Below, in pieces: positions 1 through 11,997 of a stretch of 64,000 nucleotides of DNA (positions are counted from its first letter, which is position 1; the number at the start of each line of letters is the position of its first letter). The position numbers and the translations under genes were made by a program. The DNA is from Steromphala cineraria (Eukaryota > Mollusca > Gastropoda > Trochida > Trochidae): assembly GCA_916613615.1 (NCBI GenBank), contig OU744725.1:8104708-8168707 (forward strand). Reading direction: 5' to 3'. Under the pieces are notes generated by a model. It was not told where the DNA came from. It did no database searches and saw only the letters and a list, made by a program, of their open reading frames with translations.

Positions 1-2418
1 AACGTATATCTCAGGAACAAGATCTTTCTTGAAAAGCCTGTATGTCCGTAATTTATTTCCATTTGGCTTTGATTCGACATATCACCCAACCATATCATTG
101 GCCTATGCGACACTATTTAAACTATAATATATATATATATAACAGTTATGACAAAGAAGTCACTCAAGGTAAGTCTCAGCAGTCTGGAGAATCTGAGTAG
201 TAGAAGATGATTGAATAATTTCAATGAAGTTCTTCCTGTTACCACATGTGAAAGATCGATGGCAATATCCCTTAATTTTATTATTATTAGATATACAATT
301 GGTATAAATTACAATTTATGTGTCAATTTTTTAAGGCATGAAAAAAATGCATCGATAATAAGAGTATTGAACAAAGTCTACCTTTTTACAAAATCAAATT
401 AATTCCCTCCAAGACACCTAGTACTGTGTGTGCAACTGGACGATGCTTTCTATGCCCGAATTGGACCCAATTTGGAATGGGTAATGATGTGCAATAATAC
501 TAATAAAAATCCATCATTTGTTCTGACAAAGTCTACTGAGCTGATAAGGGGAGTATATCATGTGACTAAAGATAATCTATTTACCGTCATCATGTCACCC
601 AATAGCGATTTCCCAGTAGGTCTATCTTTAAAGGACAGGTAATTGCTTTACTTAGTGGGTATCCTGTCGGTGATGGCCCTCGTTGAGACGAAGCTGAGAG
701 ACCGATTTGTGATAGAGCCAGCTAATGGTGCTTCACATCAGTCTCTGCTTGTGTTTTGCAGTCACATGAAGTTATTTGATCATACGTTATTTTAGTTTAA
801 CGTCATACTGCAGAAGCAAGTATACTAGAGGGTTCTCGTAGCTCTGGCTCATGATTACGATTACACTACATATTGAGTAGATATATGTCTTTCGTTTTAT
901 GTCTGATTTTAATCTCAAATAGTCATGCGTTTTTAGTGATTTAATGTCGTTTAAGGTTCACGTTTTTCCAGCAAGCGTTTTGATACGTACCCGTAGTTCT
1001 GCCTATGACTTTGTATAAGCTACATATTTCAGCGTTCCTACCTGCGTTGTATTTCACAATGAAATAGTCACACGTTTTAGCTAGATGAAGCAAGTATACC
1101 AGGACATGCCGTTCATACAGCAAGCACAGTTAGATGTGGTTCCATAGTGTATTAAATAAACTTTGTTTTTATTGAATTCATGGTTTTACAGTCGCTTTAG
1201 CTCATTTATCATATAAGGAGGGAGCGTTTTCATAATCTTGTGAATGCCTTGGAATAAATATTGAATTTTGAGGAATTGATTTCATTGATCTTTGTTTTCC
1301 TGTACGGGGAATCTCCTGGCTAGTTAGTTAGGATCTAGCTAGCGGCTTGTTTCTGTTGACAGTTAAAAATTAAGATAACATTTTAAAGCAAATATATATA
1401 TGCGTTATGGTAAATCAAGCATGTCTTTGATGTTGAATATGTCTTCGTAATTGTTAGTTTGTATTCCGATATGATATACCATGGCTTGGGAAGCACTCGA
1501 TTCTGCATTTAATCTAATTCACGGACTTAATGTCTTTAACGGATAATAACGTTAGTCAATTCAATAAAGAGCATTCGAGTCAAAACTTTAAAGACAGAAC
1601 AGTGCTGTCATTTCAGGTACAACTTAGTATTTGATTACACTGTACCGCATAACCCTTTTACCACTATCACCCTATTTTCGGTTTCATTTATGGGAAGGTG
1701 TGCCTGTGTAACTTAACATTGCGTGATGTAAGTGCACTGAGGTCATTGACTACACATGCATTACCTACATGATTCTCTTTAATTGGCCATAATTGGATGG
1801 ATCTATGTTTTGTTGTAACATGTTTTATGTAAAAACAGTACGCAGTAACATTTTTCTTACCTTCAGAAAACGATAAACCTTTCAAAATGGTTATTGACAC
1901 ATTGCTTAGAAATTCATCTTGATTTGAACAAATGGCACTATCCGGACAATCAAAGTTAAAAAATGTGTCTTTAACAACAGTGCATTATGTTATGCTCTGA
2001 TTGGGATCGGCATCTTATTGAGGTCTACATCCGATTCACTCATGTAACAATAATGTAGAAGTTGAACAATAAAAGTCATTATTTTTAGTTTCTTTAAAAC
2101 ATGTTAGCAAATCATTGCTATCTACTTTACCTGGTTTTGTGTTATAGGTAATCACTATTTTTATGAATGAAGCTCAGGGCATTAGCCAGTAACTACGTCG
2201 TCTACAATGCACTTGTTACCAAGAATACGTTCACGTGGCTCTGAGGTCAATAAGGTACAGGATTTGTAAACAGACTTTGGTTCATTGCAAAACAATTTCC
2301 TTTCTCGAAATTGTAGATGTAAAATGATTCTTAGTAACTTAAAAACCTATGTTCAGTATTTTGAGAAACCATTTTCGTCTTAAAAATGATACTTAAGTAC
2401 CAAATATTTTCATTGCAG
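1..2418 (+). other. Intron (and possibly more) upstream of the receptor exon
   Basis: No coding exon was found in this stretch. It lies upstream of the receptor exon that begins at 2419 with a split codon, so at least its 3' end is intron, ending in the acceptor TTTTCATTGCAG. I looked for the missing TM1/TM2 exon (the family motif around NYYLFSLAVSD) on the + strand and did not see it, so it probably lies before the window. A short (TA)n run sits near 127-140. The open frames here are short and unlike any known protein. Confidence 0.6.
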
Positions 2419-2955
2419 GCCTTCCTCCGGAACTATACAGCATATGGGAAGCTTATCCATGGCGGTTTGGAGAAGTCTTCTGTATCTTCAAGTCTTTTCT
2501 CTCGGAAATGACGTCATACGCCTCAGTGCTCACCATAACTGCCTTTACCGTGGAACGTTATGTTGCAATCTGTCATCCAATCAAAGCTCAAACACTCTCA
2601 AACCTCTCACGTGCTATAAGGATTATCATCATCATATGGATACTCGCATGTGCTTGTGCTCTTCCCTATCCAGTTCATACGAGGGTATTCTACTATCTCT
2701 ACTACCCTAATACAACCAAGCCAATTGAAGAGTCAATGCAGTGTAATATACCATTGGCATGGCTAGATTTTATGAAACACATGTTTCAAGTATCTTTTTA
2801 TGTCTTCTTTGTCTTACCAATGAGTATTATAACAATAATGTACGTCATGATTGGTCTTGCACTGAAGAAGTCTCAGTTCGGCGGATCTGCTCCAGAAATG
2901 TGCTTCAAGAACAACGCCAAGGCCTCAGCCAGAAAAGCTGTCATTAAGATGCTAG
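2419..2955 (+). CDS. Neuromedin-U/pyrokinin (CAPA)-type receptor, exon with TM3-TM5 and the start of TM6
   Basis: Rhodopsin-family G-protein-coupled receptor for short amidated neuropeptides, acting in the plasma membrane. The exon opens after TTTTCATTGCAG at 2418 with two bases of a split codon. It reads LPPELYSIWEAYPWRFGE and then the conserved TM3 cysteine (VFC), a hallmark of the neuromedin-U/pyrokinin receptor group. Next come SEMTSYASVLTITAF (TM3), ERYVAICHP (the DRY-motif equivalent), TM4, an ECL2 with a putative N-glycosylation site (NTT) and the partner cysteine (MQCNIPL), TM5, and a basic third loop ending KASARKAVIKML. The donor is CTAG/GTAAGG at 2956, phase 1. Longer alternative frames over the same DNA are shadows. 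CAPA versus pyrokinin versus neuromedin-U subtype cannot be fixed without the N-terminus. The N-terminal exons are outside the window. Confidence 0.93.
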
Positions 2956-3599
2956 GTAAGGAGGAAAAACTCAGCTTACATTTATTTCAGAACAGCATTG
3001 ATAACCATATAAAACATTCATCAAGTTTTCGTATAGAATTGTGTTGCTGCAAGCATATTATTGCGGTACATTTTAATTGCGGAACCTTTAGAAACTGTTT
3101 CAGTTTGAAATTCCAATTCCAATTTCGGTAAAATGCATCATCAACGCTGGCGTTGGACTCAAGAGTATTCGAGTAGATTTCTCAGACAAGAAATTAAAAT
3201 GAACGGGTCAAATAAACGTCGACATAGCGGTTTACAAATCGATACTGACAACAGAATTAAGTATCTACAGTCATTACGGCCAATGATTTGCTTCAAACTA
3301 TCTACATATTGGACTATCAACTGTCGTATAGTTGGCTCATGTTGTCGAAGGTTAAGTGATATGTCAATCACCAAGGTTATTTCTTAACTCACGAAGGGTT
3401 TTGTTTAAGTGAAGCTAGAAGTAAAGTCAAATTTTTGAAATGTACATTCACCGAGAGAAATCAGTGATAATGATAACAAAGTCATTATCCTCCTCTACTT
3501 GGAGTTTAACCATCTTAACTCTTAAGTTGTTCTATTTATTATTAATGATAAAAGATGTTTTTCTCGACAATTGGTAAGTAATGGCAACCTGTATTTCAG
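2956..3599 (+). other. Receptor intron (phase 1)
   Basis: GTAAGG donor at 2956 and GTATTTCAG acceptor ending at 3599, about 640 bp. The flanking exons join in frame (…VIKML-V-AVVVAFF…). Open frames inside the intron have no similarity I recognise. Confidence 0.85.
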
Positions 3600-3731
3600 T
3601 TGCTGTGGTCGTCGCCTTCTTCGTCTGCTGGGCTCCGTTCCATGCACAACGACTGATGACGTCATACGTGGCCCGTGCGATGTGGACAGAGGACCTTATT
3701 AATTTTCAAACTCATCTCTTTTATATATCAG
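3600..3731 (+). CDS. Neuromedin-U/pyrokinin-type receptor, exon with TM6 and ECL3
   Basis: A 132-bp internal exon joined in phase 1 at both ends. It encodes VAVVVAFFVCWAPFHAQRLM, which is TM6 with the conserved C-W-x-P-F-H core and the following arginine typical of this receptor subfamily. Then comes an extracellular loop with an acidic tail (MWTEDLINFQTHLF) leading into TM7. The acceptor is CCTGTATTTCAG; the donor is ATCAG/GTAATG at 3732. It is too short to be seen as a long ORF and was found by extending the homology of the neighbouring exons. The TM6 motif and the exact phase match on both sides make the call firm. Confidence 0.92.
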
Positions 3732-4310
3732 GTAATGTCATCATCCTAAACTGATTGTGTAACCAATATTTTCGTTGATTACTTTCCCAATGAAATTAGC
3801 ATATTTGATTATACCATGGTCGTCATTTGCTTGGTCTTATATACCTGCTACATAGCAACGATAGTGTACACTGTACCTCAAATTCCATGAAATAGTTCTT
3901 TACAAACGAACATTTAGTAAAAAATATGTCATTAATTCTATGATTGTGGTACGAAAAAAAACTAATTCCATACGCAGGATAATAACGAATGCTGCCAGAA
4001 TAGTCGAAATACCGAATTCTTAATGAATTGTTATATTTTTGCATTAGGAAATCATGTAAGTAAGATCTTAGAATTTGAGATAAGTAAACAATGAAAATGT
4101 AAGTGGTGATAGATAATAGTATCGAAAATTGAGGTTTGGATAGCCGAGTGAGCACTCTAACTGACAGGTCATTGTTACAAAGGAACTGCAAATGCTAAAA
4201 CAATTTTAAAAAAAAAATATTATTTAACTTAAAGCATCGTCATTTGGGGGCATGATATGCTTCCTGATGTTTTAAAGTTTTGAAATAAAAATGTATTTCT
4301 TTATTTTCAG
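3732..4310 (+). other. Receptor intron (phase 1)
   Basis: GTAATG donor at 3732; pyrimidine-rich acceptor TTCTTTATTTTCAG ending at 4310. AT-rich, nothing recognisable inside. The minus-strand frame crossing it is not supported by homology. Confidence 0.85.
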
Positions 4311-4864
4311 GTGTGTTATTCTTCTTCAATTCAACTGTGAATCCAATCCTTTATAACCTGATGTCTAGGAAATTCCGGCGGGCCTTCAAAAGAACATTGT
4401 GTCGGTGTTTCTACACTAAAGAGGAACTTGCCGAGTTGAGAGGTACCTCACGGTCTGTGCTTTACTCTGAAAGAACTCAGTGTATCAGTAAGTTTAAGGA
4501 CACGTCTCCAATTCACTTAAGAGCTGTCAATGGAAGTATAAGGAGAACAAAATCAGGGAGTACACTGGCTCCTGGACCAACAACTCGATCAGCCAGACTC
4601 ATCTTAAATGGATATACGGAAAGACGGCCACAAAATGGCCGACGCGTGCTATCATCAGCTGGCGGCCTTCAAATTATGGCAGGTTCAATACCCGCTTCAC
4701 CAAACATCTCGCCGTCTCCAAGTGTAGCCAGTTATGATGGTTTGGAAATGGAATGTCGAAAGCTTGATGAGGACAGTCGCTCAACTTCACAATCGGTCTC
4801 CTCGTCGATGGCGCTGTTGGTGAAGTGTTCTACCGTTAAACACAAAGACACAACATTCGTGTAA
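4311..4864 (+). CDS. Neuromedin-U/pyrokinin-type receptor, last exon: TM7 and C-terminal tail
   Basis: Terminal coding exon. It opens with TM7, FFFNSTVNPILYNLMS, containing the NPxxY motif as NPILY, followed by the helix-8 region KFRRAFKRTLCRCF with cysteines suited to palmitoylation. The remaining ~150 residues form a Ser/Thr/Arg-rich cytoplasmic tail, long for this family, with clusters of possible phosphorylation sites (SPSPS, SRSTSQSVSSS). It stops with TAA at 4862-4864. The last four residues, TTFV, fit the class I PDZ-ligand pattern (S/T-x-hydrophobic). With the two upstream exons about 406 residues of receptor are visible. The GTG that begins the open frame is inside the exon and is not a start codon. 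Confidence 0.93.
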
Positions 4865-5290
4865 AGCGATCCCGTCTGATATTCCCATTAATGGAAAAGA
4901 GAATGATATTTCAACTAATACTGCTGGAAGGAATTATTCTGATTTTGAAGGAAGCCTTGCTGGACAAGTGCTTAGTTTTGTGCTGACATATTGTTAACTT
5001 ACATAATGTACTTACAAACATATTTCGCATGTATTTTCCCATTTAATTTTGTTGATGTAAAGTCTGCTTCACATGTTCTTCTTGTTATATACCAAAGTCT
5101 TACATGTAAGTTCTATAAATATATTTTTGTTTCCTTTTCATTGTTATTTATGTTTCAATGTGTGTCAAGCTAAAATAGTTTTCTATTTGCTTTCATTATT
5201 TGAAAAACAAAAAATAAATAACCATTCAGTCGAGTGTTATCTTCTAAAAATGTTTTTAGTTAATGAAAACGGTAGTGAATTAATGAATCA
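4865..5290 (+). other. Probable 3' UTR of the receptor gene
   Basis: AT-rich sequence directly after the receptor stop codon. A canonical AATAAA lies at 5213-5218, about 350 bp downstream, and is a reasonable polyadenylation signal. The copy-A duplication begins just past it. Small ORFs here are not convincing. Confidence 0.45.
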
Positions 5291-6268
5291 TATGTTCATA
5301 TAACATTCAGTGATTCATAGATCAGATTAAATAATAAGTTGATGACGTCTCATAATACAGCAGAGACTTTGTGAAAACTGAATAGTGGTACAAATGGTAC
5401 CTAGTGAAAGACATTCCACACCTTTTCTATGGTTAGGGGGCGGTAAAAGAATGCCAACAGATATGTGCATTTCCTTCACAAGAGCCGAAAGCAATGGTGA
5501 CTCTACAAGGAATTCTTTAGTCCCTATAGCAACTTCCTGGCGCTTGTGAATAATTCATTACCCTCAAAATATGTTATTTTACACAGTTTGTTAATTTCCG
5601 TCAACATGAAGTTAAAAAGGTCTATAAGGAAGTAAAGTTTTTTCCATGTGGCTGTATCGTTGACGTCATGAACATACGACCAGTTGTGTCTCTAACTACT
5701 CGAGGACTGGACCACAAGGCGGACGTAAATGACTCATGCTCCTTAACTATAGACACAGCGTTACGGTTTGATAAAACGGGTAAGGAACAGCGTTCTTTGA
5801 CCATTGGCTCAAACAATTTTACATAATTGACAAGTGGGCGCATGCACAATCGTTGTTTACAACTACCGCTGCCGCCTTGCTATTTGCTTACTGATAATGT
5901 CAATGATATATTAGTGACACGTACAACGTCATGATTGTCATGCGAGCTCGAGACAGGAAAGACATCTGCGTAGTTTTTCAAATTGTTGATCAGACATAGG
6001 AAATATAACTAAGTGTGATGTATATCATTAGAGCCAATCTTGTAGTCAGAGCAATAGGCGTACAGTTCAAATTTTATGTCCGTATATTTACAAATAAATA
6101 ACCTATATAGAAGGAATAATCAACGAGTTTGCCGAATATATGTCTCCAATTATTTATTGTGATAAACTCCGAGCTTCAGCGAGGAGGTGGACACAATAAT
6201 GCACGAGGGATAGATAATTCGTAATGACGGACACCGAGTTGGATATCCTTTTCCTTACCCAAGATCAT

Positions 6269-6629
6269 TCATGCTCTTCCCACATAGGCAGATCAAGTCA
6301 AGAAATGTTGATACAGCCTCTGTTATATTACGCCGAGTTTGTGGGATATAATGGGAGACGCCTGATTGGAGGCAATCAAAGTTAGTTGTGCAATCAGCGA
6401 CGTTTGTTCTTAAATTATCATTTTGGCTACTAAATGATGGCAAAAACATTGTGATATGAAGCACCTTTTCCTTGCGAGAAGCGTTGTCATTTGATAAAGG
6501 AATTCAAATGGATTGTGGTGCAATTTTTTTCCGCCAAGGTAAACTGCCGGAACCCACGGATTTCGGCGTACTATGACAGAGGCTGTATCAACATTTCTTG
6601 ACTTGATCTGCCTCTGTGGGGAGAGAATG
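6269..6629. mobile_element. MITE family 1, full copy with 8-bp flanking repeat
   Basis: A ~360-bp non-autonomous DNA transposon with long (~50 bp) terminal inverted repeats. The right end reads CTGCCTCTGTGGGGAGAGAATG and the left end is its imperfect reverse complement. It is flanked by AAGATCAT at 6261-6268 and 6630-6637. Other copies or pieces are at 52312-52658, 54092-54385, 57083-57991, 57992-58095 and 48943-48994. Long inverted repeats with 8-10 bp duplications suit a Mutator- or hAT-type parent. The short ORFs inside are incidental. Confidence 0.75.
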
Positions 6630-6637
6630 AAGATCAT

Positions 6638-7479
6638 ATTGATGCGTGAAAACGGGAAAGATTTGTGATTGTGTGATTTTCAAGATTTAGGTTTAAGATT
6701 GTTCAGCTATATCTCTCAACTTCATATATAGAAATAAATTCTTCATATTGTCTTCCTGCTGAACCGATAGTATTAAAAAATAATTCCAGCAAGTATCACT
6801 ACTTCACGATAACATGAAACCAAAACAAATGTCTGGGATATGTTATTCCAAAACGTGGTAATGACTACTAATGAGACGGATCTCTTCATACAATTAAACA
6901 TGAACGATCATACATCTACTTACCACATTGATATGTCAAAAAAACCTTACGGATTTCAAGTAAATCACTAGCACTAGCATTGTCAATCTGATGTTTACTG
7001 TACGCGTGTGTCCGTTCTATTTCAGTTGACCAGTATGATAGTTAAGTTGACCAGTCTTATGACACAGTAGTATTTTACCTCAAATAACAAAGGCGAAACC
7101 TCTGAAGTTCCCCTGAAAGATATAACAAGAGGAACACTCACGAAAGATAACAAACTTTCGACATTGAAAACAATCACAAGACTTTACCCAAAATTAAATT
7201 ATATTCTTGGTTAAAAACAACTAAAGGGTAATATTTCAAGACGTACGCATGAAGATCTCCTTACTTATTCTGAAGCAATTGCTCAAATGATATTAGGATA
7301 TGTACACCTCTTTAAAAGAAACTTAAACATGTCCCTTATATTTAGTGTTTGTCAAGACGTTTTAATCCAAATAAAAAGAGAAAGATATAAAACACAATGA
7401 TAAAAAACACCCCTTAAAAAAAATGCTTTCGTTACTTCAGCTACGAACGAAATTGACTGAATATACCATATGAGTGATC
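6638..7479. other. Non-coding; one block shared with copy B
   Basis: AT-rich with no convincing ORF. 7075-7200 (around AAATAACAAAGGCGAAACC) is homologous to 39895-40010 in copy B. Nothing else is recognisable. Confidence 0.5.
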
Positions 7480-7990
7480 CCTGTTTGCATTGAGTCATGC
7501 TCTTAATCAGATCTGTCTGCTCTCCTCCCCGTCAAATGTCTTTAATGCAGAACACATCCTCACATTGCGTTTGTAAATTACTTGATTCACCGACTTGACT
7601 ATCGATTGACATAAGTACGTCAACTGTTAGCAACCATGACCCTCTCCTAAGAAGCAGAACCCTTAACGTCTTGTTATGCATTCTTACACAACATCGCTAT
7701 ATATAATCAATAAATCAGTTTCGTAGTAGGCCTTTCAGTTTTTTGTCAATATTTTTTCTCAGGCAACAATATTGTAATTCAGGATCAAATAGATTCAAGC
7801 TTTCAAATTGTGTTATGCATGTACTTTTATCTATCATTGAACGAACCTCAAATTCTATCGATGCAACTGGAACTGTTACACAGGCGTAAATGACACATTC
7901 TGTTCGTTGACTGTTCACACGAATGTTAAAAGATTGATGTGGCTTAGACTTTCATTAGACGGTTCACAGTTTATATACATAAGAGAACAT
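7480..7990. other. Conserved non-coding block shared by copies A and B
   Basis: One of the best-preserved blocks of the duplication (partner 40300-40760). Long identical runs include AATGCAGAACACATCCTCAC and CTTACACAACATCGCTATA. An AT box (7698-7706, TATATATAA) is followed by two TCAGTT motifs (7715 and 7735), loosely like a TATA/initiator arrangement, but the spacing is poor and the AT box is degraded in copy B. The minus-strand frame at 7715-7918 is not preserved in copy B, so coding is unlikely. Confidence 0.35.
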
Positions 7991-9263
7991 GTGAAATCGT
8001 TCTAATCGTTCCTATTCTGATTGTGATAAAATGAAGTTAAAAAATCAAAGCCTACTTACGATGAAATACAATATCTCAAATATATATACACACACACAAA
8101 ACTTCTTCATAGTTCAAGTAATGAATAGATAAAAAAACAAAAGTCTGGTTGTATTATATATAAGATTTTGGAAATCTATTTGAGCAGCAGAATAGCACTC
8201 CTGTTGGCATTAAGACTTTCTACAAGTTTTACAATATTAGATCCACAAATTCAGATGACAGGGGAAAGGGTCAATTGTCGATTATAGTGGTATATGACCA
8301 TATACATCGACACTGTCAAAAAGAAAGACTACTAAATTAAAAGAGCAATTGGATTCTTTATACACTCAAATCAATATTTTGTGTCAATCAAGTAAACCCC
8401 ATCTGTATCAATCAAATTTGTTTTCACATACTTGTCAATTAGTTAACAAAATCTATTACTCGCTTTTATGCGCTCAAATTAAGGAAGAGGACTTCGAGTA
8501 GAGATATACGATCGAAGACACTACGAAGATTATCAAAACAACTGAAAAAGGTTATACACATTATAGGCAATGTTATTGCATGAACCATAACGGTTCCAGA
8601 CTATATTTAAAATCGAAATGTTAAGATTGAGTTCTTTTTAGAATATCATTAACTAAAACACAGACAACTTCTGCAACAACAAAATCTGCTGGAATGTATC
8701 CATGTCAATTAAAAAAACAAAGTGTAAATCATTCGCCTTATAATACATAGTTCTTTTATTAAATCTAGGCAGGTAATATTGTTCGTAATCACGCCGATTT
8801 CTTTTTCAACAAATATTACAAACTCTTCAACAACAGTTTTAAGATATAAATTCAAACATTTAACGAGGTGCAACAAGTTACTCTTTATATCTTGTAAACA
8901 TTAATTCAACTGAATACATGTATATCATTCATTGTATGAATCTACCGGTATCTATTTATAGAAATAAATGAATCTGCTGACATTAACTTCTCAATAGGAA
9001 CAGCCGTCAGTTCCAACCAAATATATGACGTAAAAAGTGAACCGGTAGCTAATTAACTCTCCCAGATGATTTAATTATATATATCTACATCTGATACCTA
9101 CACAGTCATTGCTATGTCCATGTTGGAATGACAATAAAGACGTTTACAGAAAGGAAATTTAAAAACAATTACCATGATGCTCATTTAAAAAGTAATCTCA
9201 CGATTACATTATGTTCATGAACCCCAGGCCTTGCGTAGACAATACTTGTAATAGTTTGCACCT
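7991..9263. other. Non-coding, nothing recognisable
   Basis: AT-rich, with many stop codons in every frame, no clear repeat structure, and no obvious partner in copy B. Confidence 0.5.
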
Positions 9264-11997
9264 TTAACCCTATAATGCTTATATACGCGATTCTACGCTT
9301 CTGCCCTTTACTGCTTTTCTACGCGATTCTACGCCTTTTCTAACCATCGGAAAAGATGCAATATTTCAAAGTTATCCTGCTGAAATATTCTCAAATTGTG
9401 TTTGAAATGCATACTTCAGGGTATATTTTGTGATTCCTGTCCATATTCAATATCAAACAACAATTTAAAAATAATGAAAATCTTGAGATAAAAATATTGT
9501 CGGCAAAATCGGTGATCACCGGAAAACAAAGTTTTAGGTCATTCCAGCCAATCAGGGACGAGCGATCGCTAACAGTTACTGACGAGTGGTCACGTTGCCC
9601 CTGAAATTTTATTTCGTCCAGGTTAAGAAATTTACATTTCCCGTTAAGGAGTATTTTGATTAGGTGACAGAAACCTTTTCTAAATAAATGTGTAGTTATT
9701 TTGGCCAATAGCATACGTGACAGTGAGTAATATTGTTACCGGTGTGAGCGACCCGGAAGTGGACCCGGTTTGTTTACATCGAAAACGAGAATCATGTCGT
9801 CGCCGTCAACAGGACAATCAAATCGACACTAGCCATCAGACATAACACATCAGTTGGTGACAGTGAGTATCAACCTTTCTGTAAATAATTTTATTATAAC
9901 TGTTATACAGTCGAATGAAGGGAAGTTAATTTATCCCTGTAAAAATATCAACACATTTTGAGTCATTCGAGTCATGCATGCATTTATGATTTAGGCCTAA
10001 TGGCTAATCTGTCTTCAATCAACCAAATGCGTCAATTTTAGTCAATGATGCGTAATCACGTATTGAATGTGAGTTGACAGAATAACATGATTCTTATCAG
10101 ACAAATGACTAGATTTTCTTCACCTGTCATTCATTTTTTTTAAAGAATCATAACTTATTTATTGCAACAAGTTATTATAAGTTATCACATTGCATAGCGG
10201 GTTACATCGGTATTTATTATTCCCGCGAAAGGTTTTATGCAACGAGCGGAACGCGAGAATAATTAATACCGATGTAACCCGCTATGCAATGTGATAACGA
10301 ATTTATCTTACCGAATGTCTAAAACTATTGTTTTATCAGAAGTGAACAAAACCTTTATTTCAAAACAACAACAAAGGTCCGAGTCACGGCATACTGGCCA
10401 CCTTATCACGTGACTTTGAATGATTGACGTGGAAGCACGCTTTACTCGCGAGGTATAAGGGATTTATTCTCCCTCGGTGAAGGTGTATATGGGAATTTGT
10501 TAAGGGTCACGTGAACCAATCAGAGATCGAGATTCTTACATGAGGTAGGATAAGTAATTATAACATGATTTTATTAATATATAGATCTAAGGAGATCATT
10601 TAAATGTGTTATTATTCGCTGTGATATCATTGCCCTTATAAATGTTTGAGTTTTGAATTTTCAGAATATCAAAATCAAATTATTTTATTGAACATATTTA
10701 TTGTTATGTTGGAAAGTGAGACAAAACATGAGCATGCAAACTGGTACTTCCTCAAGAATCTACAAAATGATTACCGAAACAAAAAACATAAATGAAAGAA
10801 AACTATGAAGTTTTCTTAAACTTTAAAGAAGAAGCAAAATGTGCATGTTTTTAAAGTGAAAGATCGTTGTGATAAAATATTCCTTTCATGAGACTCTTTT
10901 TCAATTTTATCAAATAAATAAATATATTGCAAGAGAGCACAAACTGAGCCAGTATTATTTTTATCAATTATCCCATGATTGTTCATGTTATAGTCAAAAG
11001 CTTTAAAATATCATACTAGTATATACTAGAATATGATAGATACAACTAAATCCTTACAAATACATGCAATATTTCCTAAGAGATGATATACAATAACTCA
11101 CTCTAATATTGCAAACTGTGTGATGCATGGAGGGCCAACTGTCCAATTTTAAGAAAGCAATAATTTGATGAGAAAAACAGAAATTTCACAGTTTAGAGAA
11201 ATTTCATAGAGTCATTTATGGAGTCAACTTAAGAAGAAAAAACACAGAAAAAAAACTGAATACACCTGTTTGATTCAGGTATAATGTGAACAATATGGAG
11301 CCATCACAATCTTTGACACAATCTAACAACAATTTATTCTGTTGTGGGTTTTATTAATACTTGTGATTTAGTTATGTAAATGCAGCTTCAGTTCAAGCCA
11401 GTTCATAATTCATAGTTATAACTTTTAGGAATGATGATTTAGAATTGTATATAATGTAAAAGTGCCTAACATTATTGTTATGTAATCTTTCATATTGTGA
11501 TTTACTTTGAAAAAAACTGAAGATCACCTTCTGATTGAACTTGTTGATTTGAGTTGACCCGGATTATCTCCCCTGAATTATTGGTTCAACATCAAATTTA
11601 TCCTAATAAGTGTCATTTTCTTCAGGAATATATGTGGAATTTTGGTGACAGTATTGATAAAATTCATAAAAGAGATTAAATAAAATCATTATCAATATAT
11701 TACCTATGGTTTATTCTTTTTTAGGACTGATGTATGTTTTTCCGCTTTGCAGTATTGTACCTTTTAATTAATGAATAGTAATGAGCAATTTGAATATCAA
11801 AATTGCAAAACAATACCTCTGAATTGACAAAAGGGTCATTCAAGGGCATGAAAATTTCTTAAACAGTTGAATTAATTGAATTTTTATTTTTTTATTTTTT
11901 TTCAAAATTTGCGAGCAGTAAGGGGCAGTGCAGGTGCTTGTCAGGCAAGCAGGAAAGGGGTTGAGGCATGGCAATATTGCAAGCAGTAAAGAGTTAA
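9264..11997. mobile_element. piggyBac-like non-autonomous DNA transposon
   Basis: The interval is bounded by TTAA at 9264-9267 and 11994-11997, the target site used by piggyBac elements. The left end reads CCCTATAATGCTT and the right end, reverse-complemented, CTCTTTACTGCTT (10 of 13 match). A subterminal copy of CCCTTTACTGCTT follows at about 9303, and ACGCGATTCTACGC occurs twice near the left end. No transposase ORF is visible. A CpG-rich patch at 9740-9840 (with CCGGAAGTG and a short ATG frame) and the foldback at 10181-10298 lie inside. The interval appears absent from copy B. TTAA can occur by chance in AT-rich DNA, so the call is moderate. Confidence 0.42.
10181..10298. repeat. Foldback (inverted repeat) with 47-bp arms
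   Basis: Arms 10181-10227 and 10252-10298 are reverse complements at 45 of 47 positions, separated by a 24-bp loop. Transcribed from either strand, this would form a long near-perfect hairpin. The arms include CATAGCGGGTTACATCGG. The loop holds ACGAGCGGAACGCGAG, a kind of motif also seen near 27822 and 43009. Confidence 0.85.

Noticed and set aside
1..2418. First coding exons of the receptor
   Set aside because: No frame with TM1/TM2 signature was found; the exon at 2419 starts inside a codon, so the missing part lies before the window.
5441..5540. A 32-codon frame (MPTDMCI…SWRL) open in both copy A and copy B
   Set aside because: Every A/B difference is residue-changing and there is no signal or motif; open frames of this length persist by chance in gap-free homologous DNA.
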